A stretch of DNA of 64,000 nt from Leptospira idonii (GCF_004770995.1 NZ_RQHW01000042.1:1-64000), one strand, 5' to 3'; shown: positions 46,340-56,947, counted from the stretch's first letter. Numbers and translations are program-made. Notes: generated by a model not told the origin, from the sequence alone.

Positions 46340-47220
46340 AGAAAGATTCCCCATATCCAAATCAAAGTTTCTATTGATTGCTGCACTGCTCCTAAACAAT
46401 CTCCTGTAAATCCGCCTATCCATTGTTTCATGAGAGATGAAAAATAATTACGTATCAATAGGGCGGGCAAAAGGAGCAAGCTGAAAAGAGGGGATATGTA
46501 GATGAGTATTCCTAGAGGCAAAAAACCCCCGATCGCAGAAAAGATAAATTCTCCCTTCGTTAGATTCTTTGCCATCGGTTTGGAATATCCTTCCTCTTTT
46601 GCATAGTTGTGAGTGATCATAAAACTTAAAGAAATAAAGCGGCTTAAACTATGGGCTACAACGAACAGAAGCCAAACCTTTACTAGAGTTACTAAGTTAT
46701 CTTCAAAAATGGAAATGATGTTTTTTCCTTCTTCCGAAAAGGAGTGAATTCCGAAAATCGAATCCATCGGTTTTAAGGATTGAAATGCTGCCGCTACTTT
46801 TAAGATCAATAACAAACTTAATCCTGCGGCTCCAAAGCTTCCTACTCGACTATCCTTCATAATACGGAGAATATCTTCTCTTTTCCATCCTCCTCCGATC
46901 CCGTCACAGAAATCGGAAAATCCGTCTTCATGAAAACATCCTGTAATGATGATTAGAAACCCTAGGCTCAAAATGAATGCGACTAAAGTTCCGAATAGAA
47001 TTTGAAAAATAAAGAAAACGATAAATCCTAAACTTCCCAATATCCATCCGACAAACGGCGAATATTTGATGGAAGTATCAAGCCATTCCTCCTGAAATCC
47101 GACCCACTTCGGAATCGGTAACCTGGATAAAAACCAGATAGCAATGAAAAATAGTCTGATTTCATGAACTATAAATTGTATAAATTGCATCATTTTGTTT
47201 TTCATACTAATCTTTATCAC
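46324..47220 (-). CDS. cobS: Adenosylcobinamide-GDP ribazoletransferase
   Basis: This is a 298-residue polytopic membrane enzyme that joins alpha-ribazole to adenosylcobinamide-GDP, completing cobalamin. The N-terminus (FLSRLPIPKWVGF), the metal-binding ITGCFHEDGFSDFCDGIGGGW and the KDSRVGSFGAAGL segment are typical of CobS. It is slightly longer than usual at the N-terminus; in-frame ATGs at 47205 and 47193 are alternatives. It overlaps cobT upstream by 14 bases and cobC downstream, so the three are made from one transcript. Confidence 0.93.
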   Translation of the reverse strand: MIKISMKNKMMQFIQFIVHEIRLFFIAIWFLSRLPIPKWVGFQEEWLDTSIKYSPFVGWILGSLGFIVFFIFQILFGTLVAFILSLGFLIIITGCFHEDGFSDFCDGIGGGWKREDILRIMKDSRVGSFGAAGLSLLLILKVAAAFQSLKPMDSIFGIHSFSEEGKNIISIFEDNLVTLVKVWLLFVVAHSLSRFISLSFMITHNYAKEEGYSKPMAKNLTKGEFIFSAIGGFLPLGILIYISPLFSLLLLPALLIRNYFSSLMKQWIGGFTGDCLGAVQQSIETLIWIWGIFLWISI

Positions 47221-48256
47221 TTACCCCTGCTTCTTCAAAAGAAGCCATCTCGTTTAAGAAACGGACGCTCATTTCTAATAGAGGATAGGCGGCCAATGCC
47301 CCCGTTCCTTCTCCCAATCTCATATTCAGATCTAAGAGAGGTTTGATTTGATAGTGTTCTAAGACAAGTCGATGTCCTTTCTCTTCGGATTTATGTGCAA
47401 AAATACAATAGTCTTTTATGTTCGGTTGCAATTGATGTGCGATCGCAAATCCGGCGGTGGCGATAAACCCATCGATCAGAATTGTTTTTTTCTGACGGGC
47501 CGCTTCCAAAATTGCCCCCGCCATCATCCCTATCTCAAACCCCCCATATTCCGCAATAATGTCAATACCGGAATGGGGAATTCCTCCTCTCCTTTGTGCT
47601 TCGGATAAAATCTTAACTTTATGATTTCTTCCCTCTTGATTTAACCCTGTTCCGCTTCCCACTAGTTCAGAGAGAGGGATCCCTGTTATGCAACTTAACA
47701 ACATAGAGGCGGATGAGGTGTTTCCTATCCCCATCTCTCCGAATAAAAGCACATTCGTTTTTGCAAATTCTTCCCGCCTAAGAAATTCCATTCCTCTCTG
47801 TAAACACGTTTCTGCTTCTTTCACGGACATCGCAGGTTTTAGTTTGAAGTTATCTGTTCCACGTCTAATCTTTGTTTGGTAGAGAGAAGCATGGTTTGTT
47901 TGCCACTCGTGATCGACTCCTGCATCGACCACCTTAATTTGGATTTCGTTGTATTTTGCAAATACATTGCAGCAGGCTCCTCCTGCTAAAAAATTTTGCA
48001 CCATCTGCCAAGTTACTTCTTTCGGATAGGCACTCACTCCTTCGTCCGTTATTCCATGGTCGGCGGCAAAAAGCAGTAGGATCGGATCGATCAGTTTAGG
48101 TGTCAGAGTGTTCTGAATTTCCGCAATCTGAAGGCTGATTTTTTCCAAGTGCCCTAAGGCTCCTAAAGGTTTCGTTTTACGATCTATTTTATGCTGAATT
48201 TTGTCTCGCAAAATCGTTGTTACTGGTTGAATTTCGGGTAGGGAAAAGGATGACAT
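47207..48256 (-). CDS. cobT: Nicotinate-nucleotide--dimethylbenzimidazole phosphoribosyltransferase
   Basis: This is a 349-residue CobT, which activates dimethylbenzimidazole as alpha-ribazole phosphate for the lower ligand of cobalamin. Characteristic blocks are TKPLGALGHLEKI, FAADHGITDEGVSAYP, GEMGIGNTSSASMLL and GEGTGALAAYPLLE, with the catalytic Glu in the last block. First gene of the cobT-cobS-cobC cluster. The divergent 164-base gap to dnaE was checked for a cobalamin riboswitch; I could not identify a B12 box. No clear ribosome site precedes ATG 48256. Confidence 0.95.
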   Translation of the reverse strand: MSSFSLPEIQPVTTILRDKIQHKIDRKTKPLGALGHLEKISLQIAEIQNTLTPKLIDPILLLFAADHGITDEGVSAYPKEVTWQMVQNFLAGGACCNVFAKYNEIQIKVVDAGVDHEWQTNHASLYQTKIRRGTDNFKLKPAMSVKEAETCLQRGMEFLRREEFAKTNVLLFGEMGIGNTSSASMLLSCITGIPLSELVGSGTGLNQEGRNHKVKILSEAQRRGGIPHSGIDIIAEYGGFEIGMMAGAILEAARQKKTILIDGFIATAGFAIAHQLQPNIKDYCIFAHKSEEKGHRLVLEHYQIKPLLDLNMRLGEGTGALAAYPLLEMSVRFLNEMASFEEAGVSDKD

Positions 48257-48420
48257 ATCAAAATCATCATTTATCGGATCTCTTCTCAGATCGAGATTTT
48301 TTGGACTTGGTTTCTATTTCCCGTTTTCAGATTTGGTCATCCCCCTAAAAAAAATCCACCCTGGCTTCCCTTTGGAGGCTTTACTCTTAGAGACCTCTCT
48401 GTCACTATGTCACTTGAACC

Positions 48421-51400
48421 ATGGAAGATTTTACACATTTACACCTTCATACCACATATTCGATGCTGGATGGCGCCATCCGCATCAGTGATCTTATGAA
48501 GCGTGTAAAAGAGCTGGGGATGAGCTCCGTAGCCATCACAGACCATGGTAATATGTACGGCGCTATCGAATTTTATAAAGAAGCCGTCAAACACGATGTC
48601 AAACCGATTATCGGTTGTGAATTTTATGTTTCCCCCTCTCGATCCGCTGAAACTGAAATGGATGAAATTGCGGATGGGGGTGCCTATCATATCATCCTGC
48701 TTTGTAAAAATGAAGTAGGATATCGAAATATCATCCGTCTTGCCAGTCGTTCCTTTACGGAAGGCTTTTATCGTAAACCTAGAATCGATTATGATCTTTT
48801 GGAGAAACACAGTGAAGGACTTGTTTGTCTGACTGCATGCCTTGCCGGAGAAGTCAACCGTAAGATCCTGGAAGGTAAAGAAGATAAGGCGTATGCGTTA
48901 GCTGGTAAGCTTCATGAGATTTTCCGCAAGGAAGATTTTTATATGGAGATCCAAGACCACGGAATCCCGGAGCAAAAAACTGTCGCCGAAGCGGTGATGG
49001 GATTTTCCAAACGAACGGGAATTCCTTTGGTACTTACCAACGATTCTCACTTCCTTACCAAGGACGATAGAGAAGCGCAAGACATCTTACTTCGTATCGG
49101 GATGCGTAAAAATATCGATGATGAGATGCGTTTCGGTTTCAACGAAAATTTTTACGTAAAAAGTCCCAGGGAAATGTTTTCTCTTTTTCCGGATCACCAA
49201 GATGCATTTTACAATACTTTGGCGATCCGGGATAAATGTTCGCTTAATTTTCAATTCGGCAATCCTCTCCTCCCTCCTTTCGAAGTACCGAACGGATTCG
49301 ATACGGACTCATATTTGGAAAAATTAGTTTGGGACGGGATCAAGGAAAAATACGGAGAAATCACTCCGGTTGTAAAAGAAAGAACCGATTTCGAAATGCA
49401 GACAATCCGTAACATGCATTTTGCGGGATACTTTCTCATCGTCCAGGACTATATCAACTTCGCCAGAAGAACAGGAATCCCCGTCGGACCCGGCCGCGGT
49501 TCCGCAGCCGGGTCCATCATCGCTTATGCATTAGGCATCACGAATGTGGATCCTATCCGTTATAATCTTCTCTTCGAAAGGTTCCTCAATCCTGATCGTA
49601 AGGACATGCCGGATATCGATACCGACTTTTGTGTGGAGAGACGGGAAGAAGTCATCAACTACATTAAACATAGATATGGTGAAGATAGAGTAGGACAAAT
49701 CATCACTTTCGGTTCCCTTGCTGCAAAAGCTGCGATCAAAGACGTAGCAAGAGTTTTCAACGTTCCTTTCTCGGAAGTGAACGAGATGAGCAAACTCTTT
49801 CCTAAAAAACTGGGAATCACCATCCAAGAGGCGATCGATACTTCCAAAGACCTGAAAGATCTCGCTGAAAAAACGGAACTCAATAAAAAAGTTTTTTCCA
49901 TCGCTCAAAAGCTCGAAGGTAACTATCGTCAGGTGGGAAGACATGCTGCAGGAGTCGTAATTGCTCCATCTCCTCTGGAAGAAGTGGTTCCCCTTTCGAC
50001 GGTCAGTGAAGCAGGTAAGGATGGGAGATCCATCGTCACCCAATACGACAAAAATATGTCGGAGCAGGTGGGACTCATCAAGATGGATATCTTAGGTCTC
50101 AAAAACTTAACTACTATCCATCATGCGACTAAAATCATTGAAAGAAGACACGGGATCAAACTGGATCTCGATAAAATTCCGTTAGACGATCCGAATACTT
50201 TCAGTCTTCTCCGAAAGGCGAACGTTTTAGGGATCTTCCAGTTGGACTCTTCGACGGGAATCCGCGACCTTTTTGCCAAAGCACAAGTTCAGAAATTCGA
50301 AGAGATTGCCGCCTTGCTGGCGTTATATCGTCCAGGTCCGATGGGTTCGGGGATGTTGGACGATTATTTGGAGCGAAAAAACGGTAAAAAGAAAGTTATA
50401 TATCCTCACGAAAGTTTGGCACAAGTTCTTTCCGAAACTTACGGAGTGGTCGTTTATCAAGAGCAGGTGATGGGTATCTCCCGAATCATGGGAGGATATT
50501 CCGTAGGAGATTCGGATGTTCTTCGTAAGGCGATGGCAAAAAAGGATAAATCGAAACTCCCTGCCTTAAAGGAAAAATTCGTAAAAGGTGCTAAGGAAAA
50601 ACAAATTTCCGAAAAACTCGCCACGGAACTTTTCGAACAGTTGGAAAAATTCGGAGAATACGGTTTCAATAAATCTCACTCCGTGGCGTATGCATTCGTC
50701 ACCTATCAAACTGCCTACCTCAAGGCGAACTATGCGATCGAATATATGACCGCTCTTTTATCGGGAGATCACTCCAAAATTACGGACGTGGTTAAATACA
50801 TCAATAACGCTAAGGAAATGGGAATTCGTATCCTCGGACCGGATGTGCGTGAATCAGATATTTCCTTCGAAATCACGGATGATAAAACGGTTCGATTCGG
50901 ATTATCTTCCATCAAAGGAGTGGGGGAACTTGCTGCGGAAAACATCCTCGCCAACAGAAAGAAGTTAGGCGGTTATCCGAAGATAGACGATTTTGCAAAA
51001 TATCTGGACACTCGTCTTGCGAACAAAAAGGTTCTGGAAGCATTGGCGCAAGGAGGAGGATTCGATTCTTTCGGATTCAGCCGTAAAACCATATTCGAAT
51101 CTACGGATGCTATTCTTTCCTATGCTCAAAAGAAACAGGCAGAGGAAAAAGAAGGTCAATTTTCATTGTTTGGTGCCGCAACCGCCGGCTCAGGTTATGA
51201 CCTCATTCTTCCTAAAGACGGAGAAGAATGGAACTTCGATGAATTTTTAAAGAAAGAAAAAGAAACCACGGGATTATATCTATCCGGCCACCCTTTGGAT
51301 AAGTATGCGGATCAACTTCGTTCATTAAAACCGACAACGATCGAAAGATTGGAAGATGTCCGTCCTAAATCCAAAGTGGAAATTGCGGGAGTTCTTTCCA

Positions 51401-51915
51401 AAAAACAAATCAAACTTACCAAAAAGAAAGACGAATTCATCAACTTTATGTTAGAGGATCAGACCGGAGAGATCGAATGTGTCGCTTTTCCTAGAACCTA
51501 TGCCGATTTTAAACCTCTTTTCGTAGAGGACAAAACCATCTTCATTCGAGGGGTTCTGGAAAGAGTCGATACGGAAGAGTCCGAACTCAGAGGACAGATC
51601 ATCGTCAATCAAGTGGAAGAGCTGAACCAAATCACGATCGAAAAGAAAATGGAAAAAACTCTCCATCTAACGATTGATATGGCGGAAGAAAAAAATAGAG
51701 AGATCATTCTGAAACTTCAAGACGTACTTTCCGTTCATAGGGGAGGGTCTGCGGTTTTTTTTCATCTTACCGGCACGGGAGAAAAAAAAGTCATCCGTGC
51801 CCATGATCATTTTTCCATCGAGATTACGAACGATTTAATGAAGACTCTTTCCGATATATTGGGCACGGGAACCGTTCGTTACACAGTGGGAGAAGAAGTA
51901 AGAGTCTTCGGTTAA
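48421..51915 (+). CDS. dnaE: DNA polymerase III alpha subunit
   Basis: This is an 1164-residue replicative polymerase. The N-terminal PHP domain ([22 protein letters not shown]) is followed by the palm with catalytic aspartates in PDIDTDF, the fingers around GRHAAGVVI and the beta-binding region, a helix-hairpin-helix part, an OB-fold (~985-1060, [17 protein letters not shown]) and a short C-terminal domain. This is the standard DnaE1 type without an exonuclease insertion. It starts with a weak ribosome site. The AraC-type gene begins five bases after its stop. Confidence 0.97.
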   Translation: MEDFTHLHLHTTYSMLDGAIRISDLMKRVKELGMSSVAITDHGNMYGAIEFYKEAVKHDVKPIIGCEFYVSPSRSAETEMDEIADGGAYHIILLCKNEVGYRNIIRLASRSFTEGFYRKPRIDYDLLEKHSEGLVCLTACLAGEVNRKILEGKEDKAYALAGKLHEIFRKEDFYMEIQDHGIPEQKTVAEAVMGFSKRTGIPLVLTNDSHFLTKDDREAQDILLRIGMRKNIDDEMRFGFNENFYVKSPREMFSLFPDHQDAFYNTLAIRDKCSLNFQFGNPLLPPFEVPNGFDTDSYLEKLVWDGIKEKYGEITPVVKERTDFEMQTIRNMHFAGYFLIVQDYINFARRTGIPVGPGRGSAAGSIIAYALGITNVDPIRYNLLFERFLNPDRKDMPDIDTDFCVERREEVINYIKHRYGEDRVGQIITFGSLAAKAAIKDVARVFNVPFSEVNEMSKLFPKKLGITIQEAIDTSKDLKDLAEKTELNKKVFSIAQKLEGNYRQVGRHAAGVVIAPSPLEEVVPLSTVSEAGKDGRSIVTQYDKNMSEQVGLIKMDILGLKNLTTIHHATKIIERRHGIKLDLDKIPLDDPNTFSLLRKANVLGIFQLDSSTGIRDLFAKAQVQKFEEIAALLALYRPGPMGSGMLDDYLERKNGKKKVIYPHESLAQVLSETYGVVVYQEQVMGISRIMGGYSVGDSDVLRKAMAKKDKSKLPALKEKFVKGAKEKQISEKLATELFEQLEKFGEYGFNKSHSVAYAFVTYQTAYLKANYAIEYMTALLSGDHSKITDVVKYINNAKEMGIRILGPDVRESDISFEITDDKTVRFGLSSIKGVGELAAENILANRKKLGGYPKIDDFAKYLDTRLANKKVLEALAQGGGFDSFGFSRKTIFESTDAILSYAQKKQAEEKEGQFSLFGAATAGSGYDLILPKDGEEWNFDEFLKKEKETTGLYLSGHPLDKYADQLRSLKPTTIERLEDVRPKSKVEIAGVLSKKQIKLTKKKDEFINFMLEDQTGEIECVAFPRTYADFKPLFVEDKTIFIRGVLERVDTEESELRGQIIVNQVEELNQITIEKKMEKTLHLTIDMAEEKNREIILKLQDVLSVHRGGSAVFFHLTGTGEKKVIRAHDHFSIEITNDLMKTLSDILGTGTVRYTVGEEVRVFG

Positions 51916-51920
51916 AGTTT

Positions 51921-53009
51921 ATGGAACTAAAGGAAGCATTAGGATTCTTATGGCTAGGATCCGGCGGAATCTTCTGCATCGTTTGGGCCGTTTCCTTTTT
52001 GGTAAGACAGGATGAAAACAAACAAACTCGAATTAGATGGTCTTTCGTTTTGTTCTCTACAGGACTTTGGCTGATTGCAGGTTCTTTTTATTTTTCCAAA
52101 CTCTTTCTTAGAATTCCCGGAATCACTTTCATCCATATTCCTTTCGTTCTTTTATCCGCCCCTGTTCTTTACGAATATTTCGTTCTTTCTCTGACGGAAA
52201 AAAAACCGGCTCTTCCTAAAATCGTCTATACCCCTGCCGCTTTTTCCTTTTTTATTCTCATTCCTTTTTATCTGAAATCTCATTATGAAAAGATTCTTTT
52301 TTTGACGGAGCCTCCTGCAGGAGTGTATCCGATCCTTGTTTTTTCCATGAATCTTGCCATCAAACTGGGGATTCTTATCTCCGCAGGTTTGTTCTTCAAA
52401 CGTTATGTTGTTCCTTTTGTTAGCTGGAATCTTTTCCTAAAGAAGGAAGGAAGACTGACTTTGGTTTTCATTTGTTTTATTTGGTTGGATCTACTTGTAG
52501 GCACCTTCGGTTATCTTTTGAAAATCTCGTTTCTGAGAGAACTCAGCGCCTTACTCCTTCCTTTTCTTATGTTCTTTTATTTTATCGCAAGAGAAGTTTG
52601 GAAACCTTTTCTTTCTTTCGTTCAGGAAGAGATCAAGCGCACAAAGTACGAAAAATCAAAGTTAGTGAATTTGGATTTGAGCTCTCTTAAATCCGAAATC
52701 GAGAGACTTATGACAGAAGAACGAATCTATTGCGATGAAGATCTGAATCTTTCTAAGTTTGCGGAAGCAGTGCAAATCCGCCCTCAGCAGATGTCGGAGC
52801 TACTCAACATTCATTTCGGAAAAAGTTTTTTTCATTTCATCAATGACTATCGAATCGCTGAAGCAAAAAAAATCCTATTGGAAGATCCTAAGAGGTCGAT
52901 CCTTTCGATCGCCGATTCCGTGGGGTTCAATTCCAAATCCACATTCAATCGTGCCTTTTTGGAAAAAGAAGGGAAAACTCCCACGGAATTCAGATCCCAT
53001 TCGTCCTAA
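51921..53009 (+). CDS. Membrane-anchored AraC-family regulator
   Basis: This is a 362-residue protein with about seven membrane helices in residues 1-230, then a linker and a C-terminal AraC DNA-binding domain (~250-358) with two HTH units: FAEAVQIRPQQMSELLNIHF and ILSIADSVGFNSKSTFNRAF. The 7TM-plus-AraC form is common in Leptospira and Bacteroidetes-type regulators. It probably senses a membrane or periplasmic signal. Direct repeats directly after its stop, in front of the acyl-CoA synthetase gene, are a likely target. It is five bases from dnaE, so it may be co-transcribed with it. Confidence 0.85.
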   Translation: MELKEALGFLWLGSGGIFCIVWAVSFLVRQDENKQTRIRWSFVLFSTGLWLIAGSFYFSKLFLRIPGITFIHIPFVLLSAPVLYEYFVLSLTEKKPALPKIVYTPAAFSFFILIPFYLKSHYEKILFLTEPPAGVYPILVFSMNLAIKLGILISAGLFFKRYVVPFVSWNLFLKKEGRLTLVFICFIWLDLLVGTFGYLLKISFLRELSALLLPFLMFFYFIAREVWKPFLSFVQEEIKRTKYEKSKLVNLDLSSLKSEIERLMTEERIYCDEDLNLSKFAEAVQIRPQQMSELLNIHFGKSFFHFINDYRIAEAKKILLEDPKRSILSIADSVGFNSKSTFNRAFLEKEGKTPTEFRSHSS

Positions 53010-53056
53010 AGAATTCTCTAAGACCAAACCTTAAGTGCCATAGAATTCTCTAGGAC
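53010..53056 (+). promoter_or_regulatory. Direct-repeat operator, candidate AraC-type binding sites
   Basis: AGAATTCTCTAAGAC (53010-53024) and AGAATTCTCTAGGAC (53042-53056) are direct repeats identical at 14 of 15 bases, spaced 32 bases start to start (about three helical turns). The second repeat reaches the position where the -35 of the following TATAAT would be, the usual geometry of an AraC-type activator. Confidence 0.65.
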
Positions 53057-53077
53057 GATTTTACAAACAATCGATTC

Positions 53078-53083
53078 TATAAT
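53078..53083 (+). promoter_or_regulatory. Consensus -10 hexamer of the acyl-CoA synthetase gene
   Basis: A perfect TATAAT is followed by a suitable start region 33 bases before ATG 53116. The expected -35 (53055-53060) is a poor match, which fits an activator-dependent promoter. Confidence 0.55.
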
Positions 53084-53115
53084 AAGGACCGTACATTTAC
53101 AGGAGATGCGGTTCC

Positions 53116-54993
53116 ATGCAAAATCTTTTAGAGTTTTATTTAGGGCTTAAGGATAAATATCCCAATCAGCCTGCCTTTGCCACCAAACAACCGAATAAAA
53201 CATTTTCAGCCAAAACCTATGCGGAGTTAATTGACGATGCGATTGCTTTCAGCGAAGGACTGAAAGGTGTCGAAACAGGCGATCGAATCGCTTTATTTGC
53301 TGACAACTGTTATCCTTGGATGGTTGCCAATATAGGTATTTGTTTTGCCGGATGCGCAGATGTCCCTCGAGCTTCGGATGTCACGGAACAAGATATCGAA
53401 TACATTCTCAATCACTCGGAAGCGAAAATTTTAATCGTTGAGAACCAAACCGTCCTTAAAAAGATTCTGAACGTAGAATCCAAACTTGTTTCCTTGAGAG
53501 AAATCATCGTTTTAGATCCGAGTTTTCAAAAGGATTCCATCAAATCCACGCGTTTCCCTCTTCGCAATTATACGGAAGTGATGGGTAACGGAAGATCTCC
53601 CCAAAATTTGCAGAAACGAATTTCCCAAGTCAAAGGAACGGATCTATATACTTTGATTTATACTTCCGGAACGACGGGAGCTCCGAAAGGAGTCATGCTC
53701 ACACATTCCAATATTCTTTCTCAGGTGGAATATATGCCCATCCGTCTGGCAAAGGAAGATCGAGCGCTTTCGATTCTTCCTATCTGGCATATTTTCGAAA
53801 GGATGTTCGAAATTTTCAGTATGGCGAACGGAACTTGTACGTATTATACGAATGTAAGATCTCTCAAAGAAGACCTTGCTCTTGTAAAACCAACCTTTAT
53901 GGCTTCCGCTCCCAGACTTTGGGAAAGTATTTACGGTGGAATCGAAGGCAATATTCTCAAAGCTTCTTCCATAAAGAGGTTGATGTTTCAGGTAGCTACT
54001 TTCCTTGCCAAAACTCAATTTCGATCTCTACAGGTTTTAAAAGGAATGGACTTGCGTTTGACTCCTCGTTCCTTTCCGGAAAGGGTTTTTTCCTTTATAG
54101 GAAACTTCTTTTTATTTCTAATATCACTCTTTCCTTATCTACTTTTCGATTCCCTTGTTTTATCTAAGATTCGTCAGGCGACGGGAGGAAAACTCAGAGG
54201 TTCCGTTTCCGGAGGAGGAGCTCTTCCTTTCCATGTGGATGAGTTTTTCAATACGATCGGAATTCCCGTTTTGGAAGGATACGGAATGACGGAAACTTCC
54301 CCCGTAATCGCAGTTAGAACCTTCGACAATCTGGTAGCGGGAACTGTGGGACCTCTTTACGGAGGAACGGACATCAAACTTGTGGATTGGAAAACGGGAG
54401 AAGTGTTCTTGGATACTACGAAAGGAATCATCCAATACGGAAGAAAGGGAGAGATTCATGTAAAGGGCCCTCAGGTAATGCAGGGATATTTCAAAAACCA
54501 AGATGCTACCGCAAAAGTAATGTCAGACGGATGGATGAACACCGGCGACATCGGATTATATACTGCGAACGAATGCCTGAAGATCGTCGGCAGAACTAAA
54601 GAAACCATCGTCCTTTTGGGGGGAGAAAACGTAGAGCCGGTTCCTATCGAGGCGAAACTTTTGGAATCGGAATACATCGATCAGTGTATGGTGGTGGGTC
54701 AGGATAGAAAGTTTTTGAGTGCTTTGATTGTTCCCAACTTGCAGGCATTATCCGAATATGGAGTGGATCTTCCTCAGATTGCCGCTACTCCTAAGGTGAA
54801 GGAAAAAATCGAAAATGAAGTGAGGGCAAAGATCAACGCACAAACAGGATTCAAGTCTTTCGAGAGAGTTGTGTCCGTCGCAGTTCTTCCTAAACCTTTC
54901 GAAGTGGGTGATGAACTGACAGCCAAACTCTCTCTTAAGAGACATGTGATCTCGGAAAAATACGAGAGTAAAATAGAGGAGTTGTATCGATAG
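53116..54993 (+). CDS. Long-chain acyl-CoA synthetase (AMP-forming)
   Basis: This is a 625-residue adenylate-forming enzyme that activates fatty acids as acyl-CoA. The ATP-binding P-loop TLIYTSGTTGAPKGVMLTHS, the GYGMTETSP block, the adenylate-binding TGDIGLY/GRTKETIVLLGGENVEP segment and the catalytic Lys in ELTAKLSLKR near the C-terminus are all present. A hydrophobic stretch (~335-355, FSFIGNFFLFLISLFPYLLF) probably associates with the membrane. A strong AGGAG precedes ATG 53116. The promoter region carries AraC-type direct repeats, suggesting regulation by the preceding gene. Confidence 0.92.
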   Translation: MQNLLEFYLGLKDKYPNQPAFATKQPNKTFSAKTYAELIDDAIAFSEGLKGVETGDRIALFADNCYPWMVANIGICFAGCADVPRASDVTEQDIEYILNHSEAKILIVENQTVLKKILNVESKLVSLREIIVLDPSFQKDSIKSTRFPLRNYTEVMGNGRSPQNLQKRISQVKGTDLYTLIYTSGTTGAPKGVMLTHSNILSQVEYMPIRLAKEDRALSILPIWHIFERMFEIFSMANGTCTYYTNVRSLKEDLALVKPTFMASAPRLWESIYGGIEGNILKASSIKRLMFQVATFLAKTQFRSLQVLKGMDLRLTPRSFPERVFSFIGNFFLFLISLFPYLLFDSLVLSKIRQATGGKLRGSVSGGGALPFHVDEFFNTIGIPVLEGYGMTETSPVIAVRTFDNLVAGTVGPLYGGTDIKLVDWKTGEVFLDTTKGIIQYGRKGEIHVKGPQVMQGYFKNQDATAKVMSDGWMNTGDIGLYTANECLKIVGRTKETIVLLGGENVEPVPIEAKLLESEYIDQCMVVGQDRKFLSALIVPNLQALSEYGVDLPQIAATPKVKEKIENEVRAKINAQTGFKSFERVVSVAVLPKPFEVGDELTAKLSLKRHVISEKYESKIEELYR

Positions 54994-54996
54994 ATT

Positions 54997-55944
54997 TTAG
55001 TTTCCGGAACTGATTCTGGTTACGTTCACACTGAAAGATCTCTCCGACTTTTGTCCGCTGAAGTCGGAGGCGATCACCTTGATGATGTTCTCACCCGTTT
55101 TTAGATTCAAAACTCCCGCCAGATAACGATCCTTAAAGAATAAATCGTCGAAGCTGTATCCGTTGGCCGTTTTCCATTTTCCCTTATCGAAATGAATGGA
55201 ATTGAAACTGGTTTTTTTCAGCGCTTCTCCGTTGAAGATATATTCGACATCCCTAATTCCCCTTCTTTGGCTGTTTTTGACCCCTGCATCGATGATGCTA
55301 ATGGTCAAAGGAAATGCCTTGGATACGTTGATATTATCTCCGTCGTTGATGTTCGTATAGGTCTCTCCCACATGGATGAACATATTGGCGATTTGAGGAG
55401 GGATTTTATCCTCTATAGGAGGTAAAAACTGCAAAGGGTCTAAAAGGGTTTTTCCGTAGTCTTTACCGAGTACGAAATGTAAGTGTCCCCCTGTCGAGTG
55501 ACCCGTGTTACCCGAGACACCTACTATGTCTCCCGCTTCCACTTCTCTTTTGTTTCGTATATTTTCGTGACGGGATCCGGCTAAATGATAGTAGCCGCTA
55601 ATGTACCCTTCGTTATGTGCGATCCATACTATATTGCCGGATCCTCTTTCTTCTTCAAAAGGATTGTCCTCTGCATAACGAGAATACAAAACGAACCCTT
55701 TCTCTAAGCTGCGAACCGGCTGGAAAACGGAGGAAATATCAAGCCCGTTGTGGAAATGGTCTTTCCTGGATTCTCCGAATGTACTTGTGATTAGGCCGGG
55801 AAGATCCAACCCTTGGATCGGCCATTGAAAGCTCGGCTTAGTACCTGGCCCCTCCGCCCGGAGCGACATAAAAATCAAAGAAAAGCTAACAAAAAAGAAA
55901 AGAAAACTTGCCATTCTAACGAATCTGCGGACACTACTTGTCAT
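54997..55944 (-). CDS. M23-family peptidase, exported
   Basis: This is a 315-residue protein with a signal peptide (~1-30), then a LytM/M23 metallopeptidase domain with zinc ligands in HFHNGLDIS (HxxxD type) and HSTGGHLHFVLG (HxH), and a C-terminal beta-rich domain (~200-310). M23 enzymes cut peptidoglycan cross-links or activate other hydrolases; it would act in the periplasm. The gene is divergent from the sigma factor gene with only 45 bases between. The ATG has no strong ribosome site, and an internal ATG ten codons later is possible. Confidence 0.85.
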   Translation of the reverse strand: MTSSVRRFVRMASFLFFFVSFSLIFMSLRAEGPGTKPSFQWPIQGLDLPGLITSTFGESRKDHFHNGLDISSVFQPVRSLEKGFVLYSRYAEDNPFEEERGSGNIVWIAHNEGYISGYYHLAGSRHENIRNKREVEAGDIVGVSGNTGHSTGGHLHFVLGKDYGKTLLDPLQFLPPIEDKIPPQIANMFIHVGETYTNINDGDNINVSKAFPLTISIIDAGVKNSQRRGIRDVEYIFNGEALKKTSFNSIHFDKGKWKTANGYSFDDLFFKDRYLAGVLNLKTGENIIKVIASDFSGQKSERSFSVNVTRISSGN

Positions 55945-55989
55945 ATTTATGGAATCTTACCGACTAGGTATAAATCAGGAAAGAAGATA

Positions 55990-56907
55990 ATGTCTGTTGT
56001 TGCCTATTCTAATGAAGAAATTCTGGAAATAGTAAAAAAAAGCGGGCAAGGGGATGAGTTTTCTCTCCGTCGTTTTTTCGAAATTTATTCACAAGATATT
56101 TATAATTTTCCAATTCGGGTATTTCATCTTTCCGAGGATGATGCCAGCGATTATTATATTTACGCTTTCGAAAGGCTGAAATCAGGAAAAAGGTTTCAAA
56201 GTTTCGTAGGTAAATCCAGCTTTAAGACCTGGTTTTTCTCAGTGCTCCGCAATCTATTGATCGATTGGCAGAGAACCAAACGAGAGTTAAAAATTCAATC
56301 CATCAATAAGGTCAATAAAGAAGGGAAAGAATACAGTACGATCGAGGACGAACCCGATCTGAAAGCGGAAGCTCTTTCCAAAGCCCAGGACGTTTCCGAA
56401 AAATTCCAATCCGTACTTTTGGACGTGAAAGTGGAAAATCGGGTAGTGTTTAAACTTTCCTTTATCTACTATCTCCATTTGGATGCGGAAGAGATCCGTT
56501 ATATTTCCGAAAAAACGAATCTGACGGAAGATCAAATCCGTTTGGAAATCCTACAGATTCGGGAAAACTTAAGCGACAAAGAAGAAGAAAATCTTCGAAT
56601 GGAAGACAAAATCACTTCCTTATATTTGAATATTCTGGATTTGAAAGAACAAAAGAAGTCCAAAGCGATGGGAGACAATCTGGAAGCAGTGCATCTCCGG
56701 GAAAAATTGGAACATTCTTTAAGAAAAAAATACGAACAGAGAAAGAAACTCATCGAAAAAAAGAACAAAGGTCACTTTTTGGTTCGCACTCCTTATCGGG
56801 AAATATCCCGTATTTTAGGGGTTTCCGAAGGAGGAGTGAGCGTAACTTTGCTACGAGTCATGGAAAAAATTCAAAAAAAATTCCACGATTTGGATGAGGA
56901 AGATTAA
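55990..56907 (+). CDS. Sigma-70-family (ECF-like) sigma factor with two HTH-like segments
   Basis: This is a sigma factor of about 305 residues. The frame is open from 55813, antisense to the peptidase gene, but ATG 55990 has AGGAAAG upstream and gives the natural start. Region 2 lies at ~25-95 (SDYYIYAFERLKSG, FKTWFFSVLRNLLIDWQR). A first HTH-like segment (~160-190, LDAEEIRYISEKTNLTEDQI), a charged linker, and a canonical region 4 (~270-300, YREISRILGVSEGGVSVTLL) follow. Spacing between regions 2 and 4 is far longer than in ordinary ECF factors. It heads the helper-CHAT cassette. Confidence 0.8.
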   Translation: MSVVAYSNEEILEIVKKSGQGDEFSLRRFFEIYSQDIYNFPIRVFHLSEDDASDYYIYAFERLKSGKRFQSFVGKSSFKTWFFSVLRNLLIDWQRTKRELKIQSINKVNKEGKEYSTIEDEPDLKAEALSKAQDVSEKFQSVLLDVKVENRVVFKLSFIYYLHLDAEEIRYISEKTNLTEDQIRLEILQIRENLSDKEEENLRMEDKITSLYLNILDLKEQKKSKAMGDNLEAVHLREKLEHSLRKKYEQRKKLIEKKNKGHFLVRTPYREISRILGVSEGGVSVTLLRVMEKIQKKFHDLDEED

Positions 56908-56947
56908 TTTCTTTCGTCTCTTAAACCAGAATAGGTTAGGTATCTTC

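Noticed and set aside
48257..48420. Cobalamin riboswitch before cobT
   Set aside because: The 164-base gap shows no recognisable B12 box and no convincing pairing.
55813..55989. Extended N-terminus of the sigma factor
   Set aside because: It is antisense to the M23 peptidase signal peptide, and ATG 55990 has a proper ribosome site.
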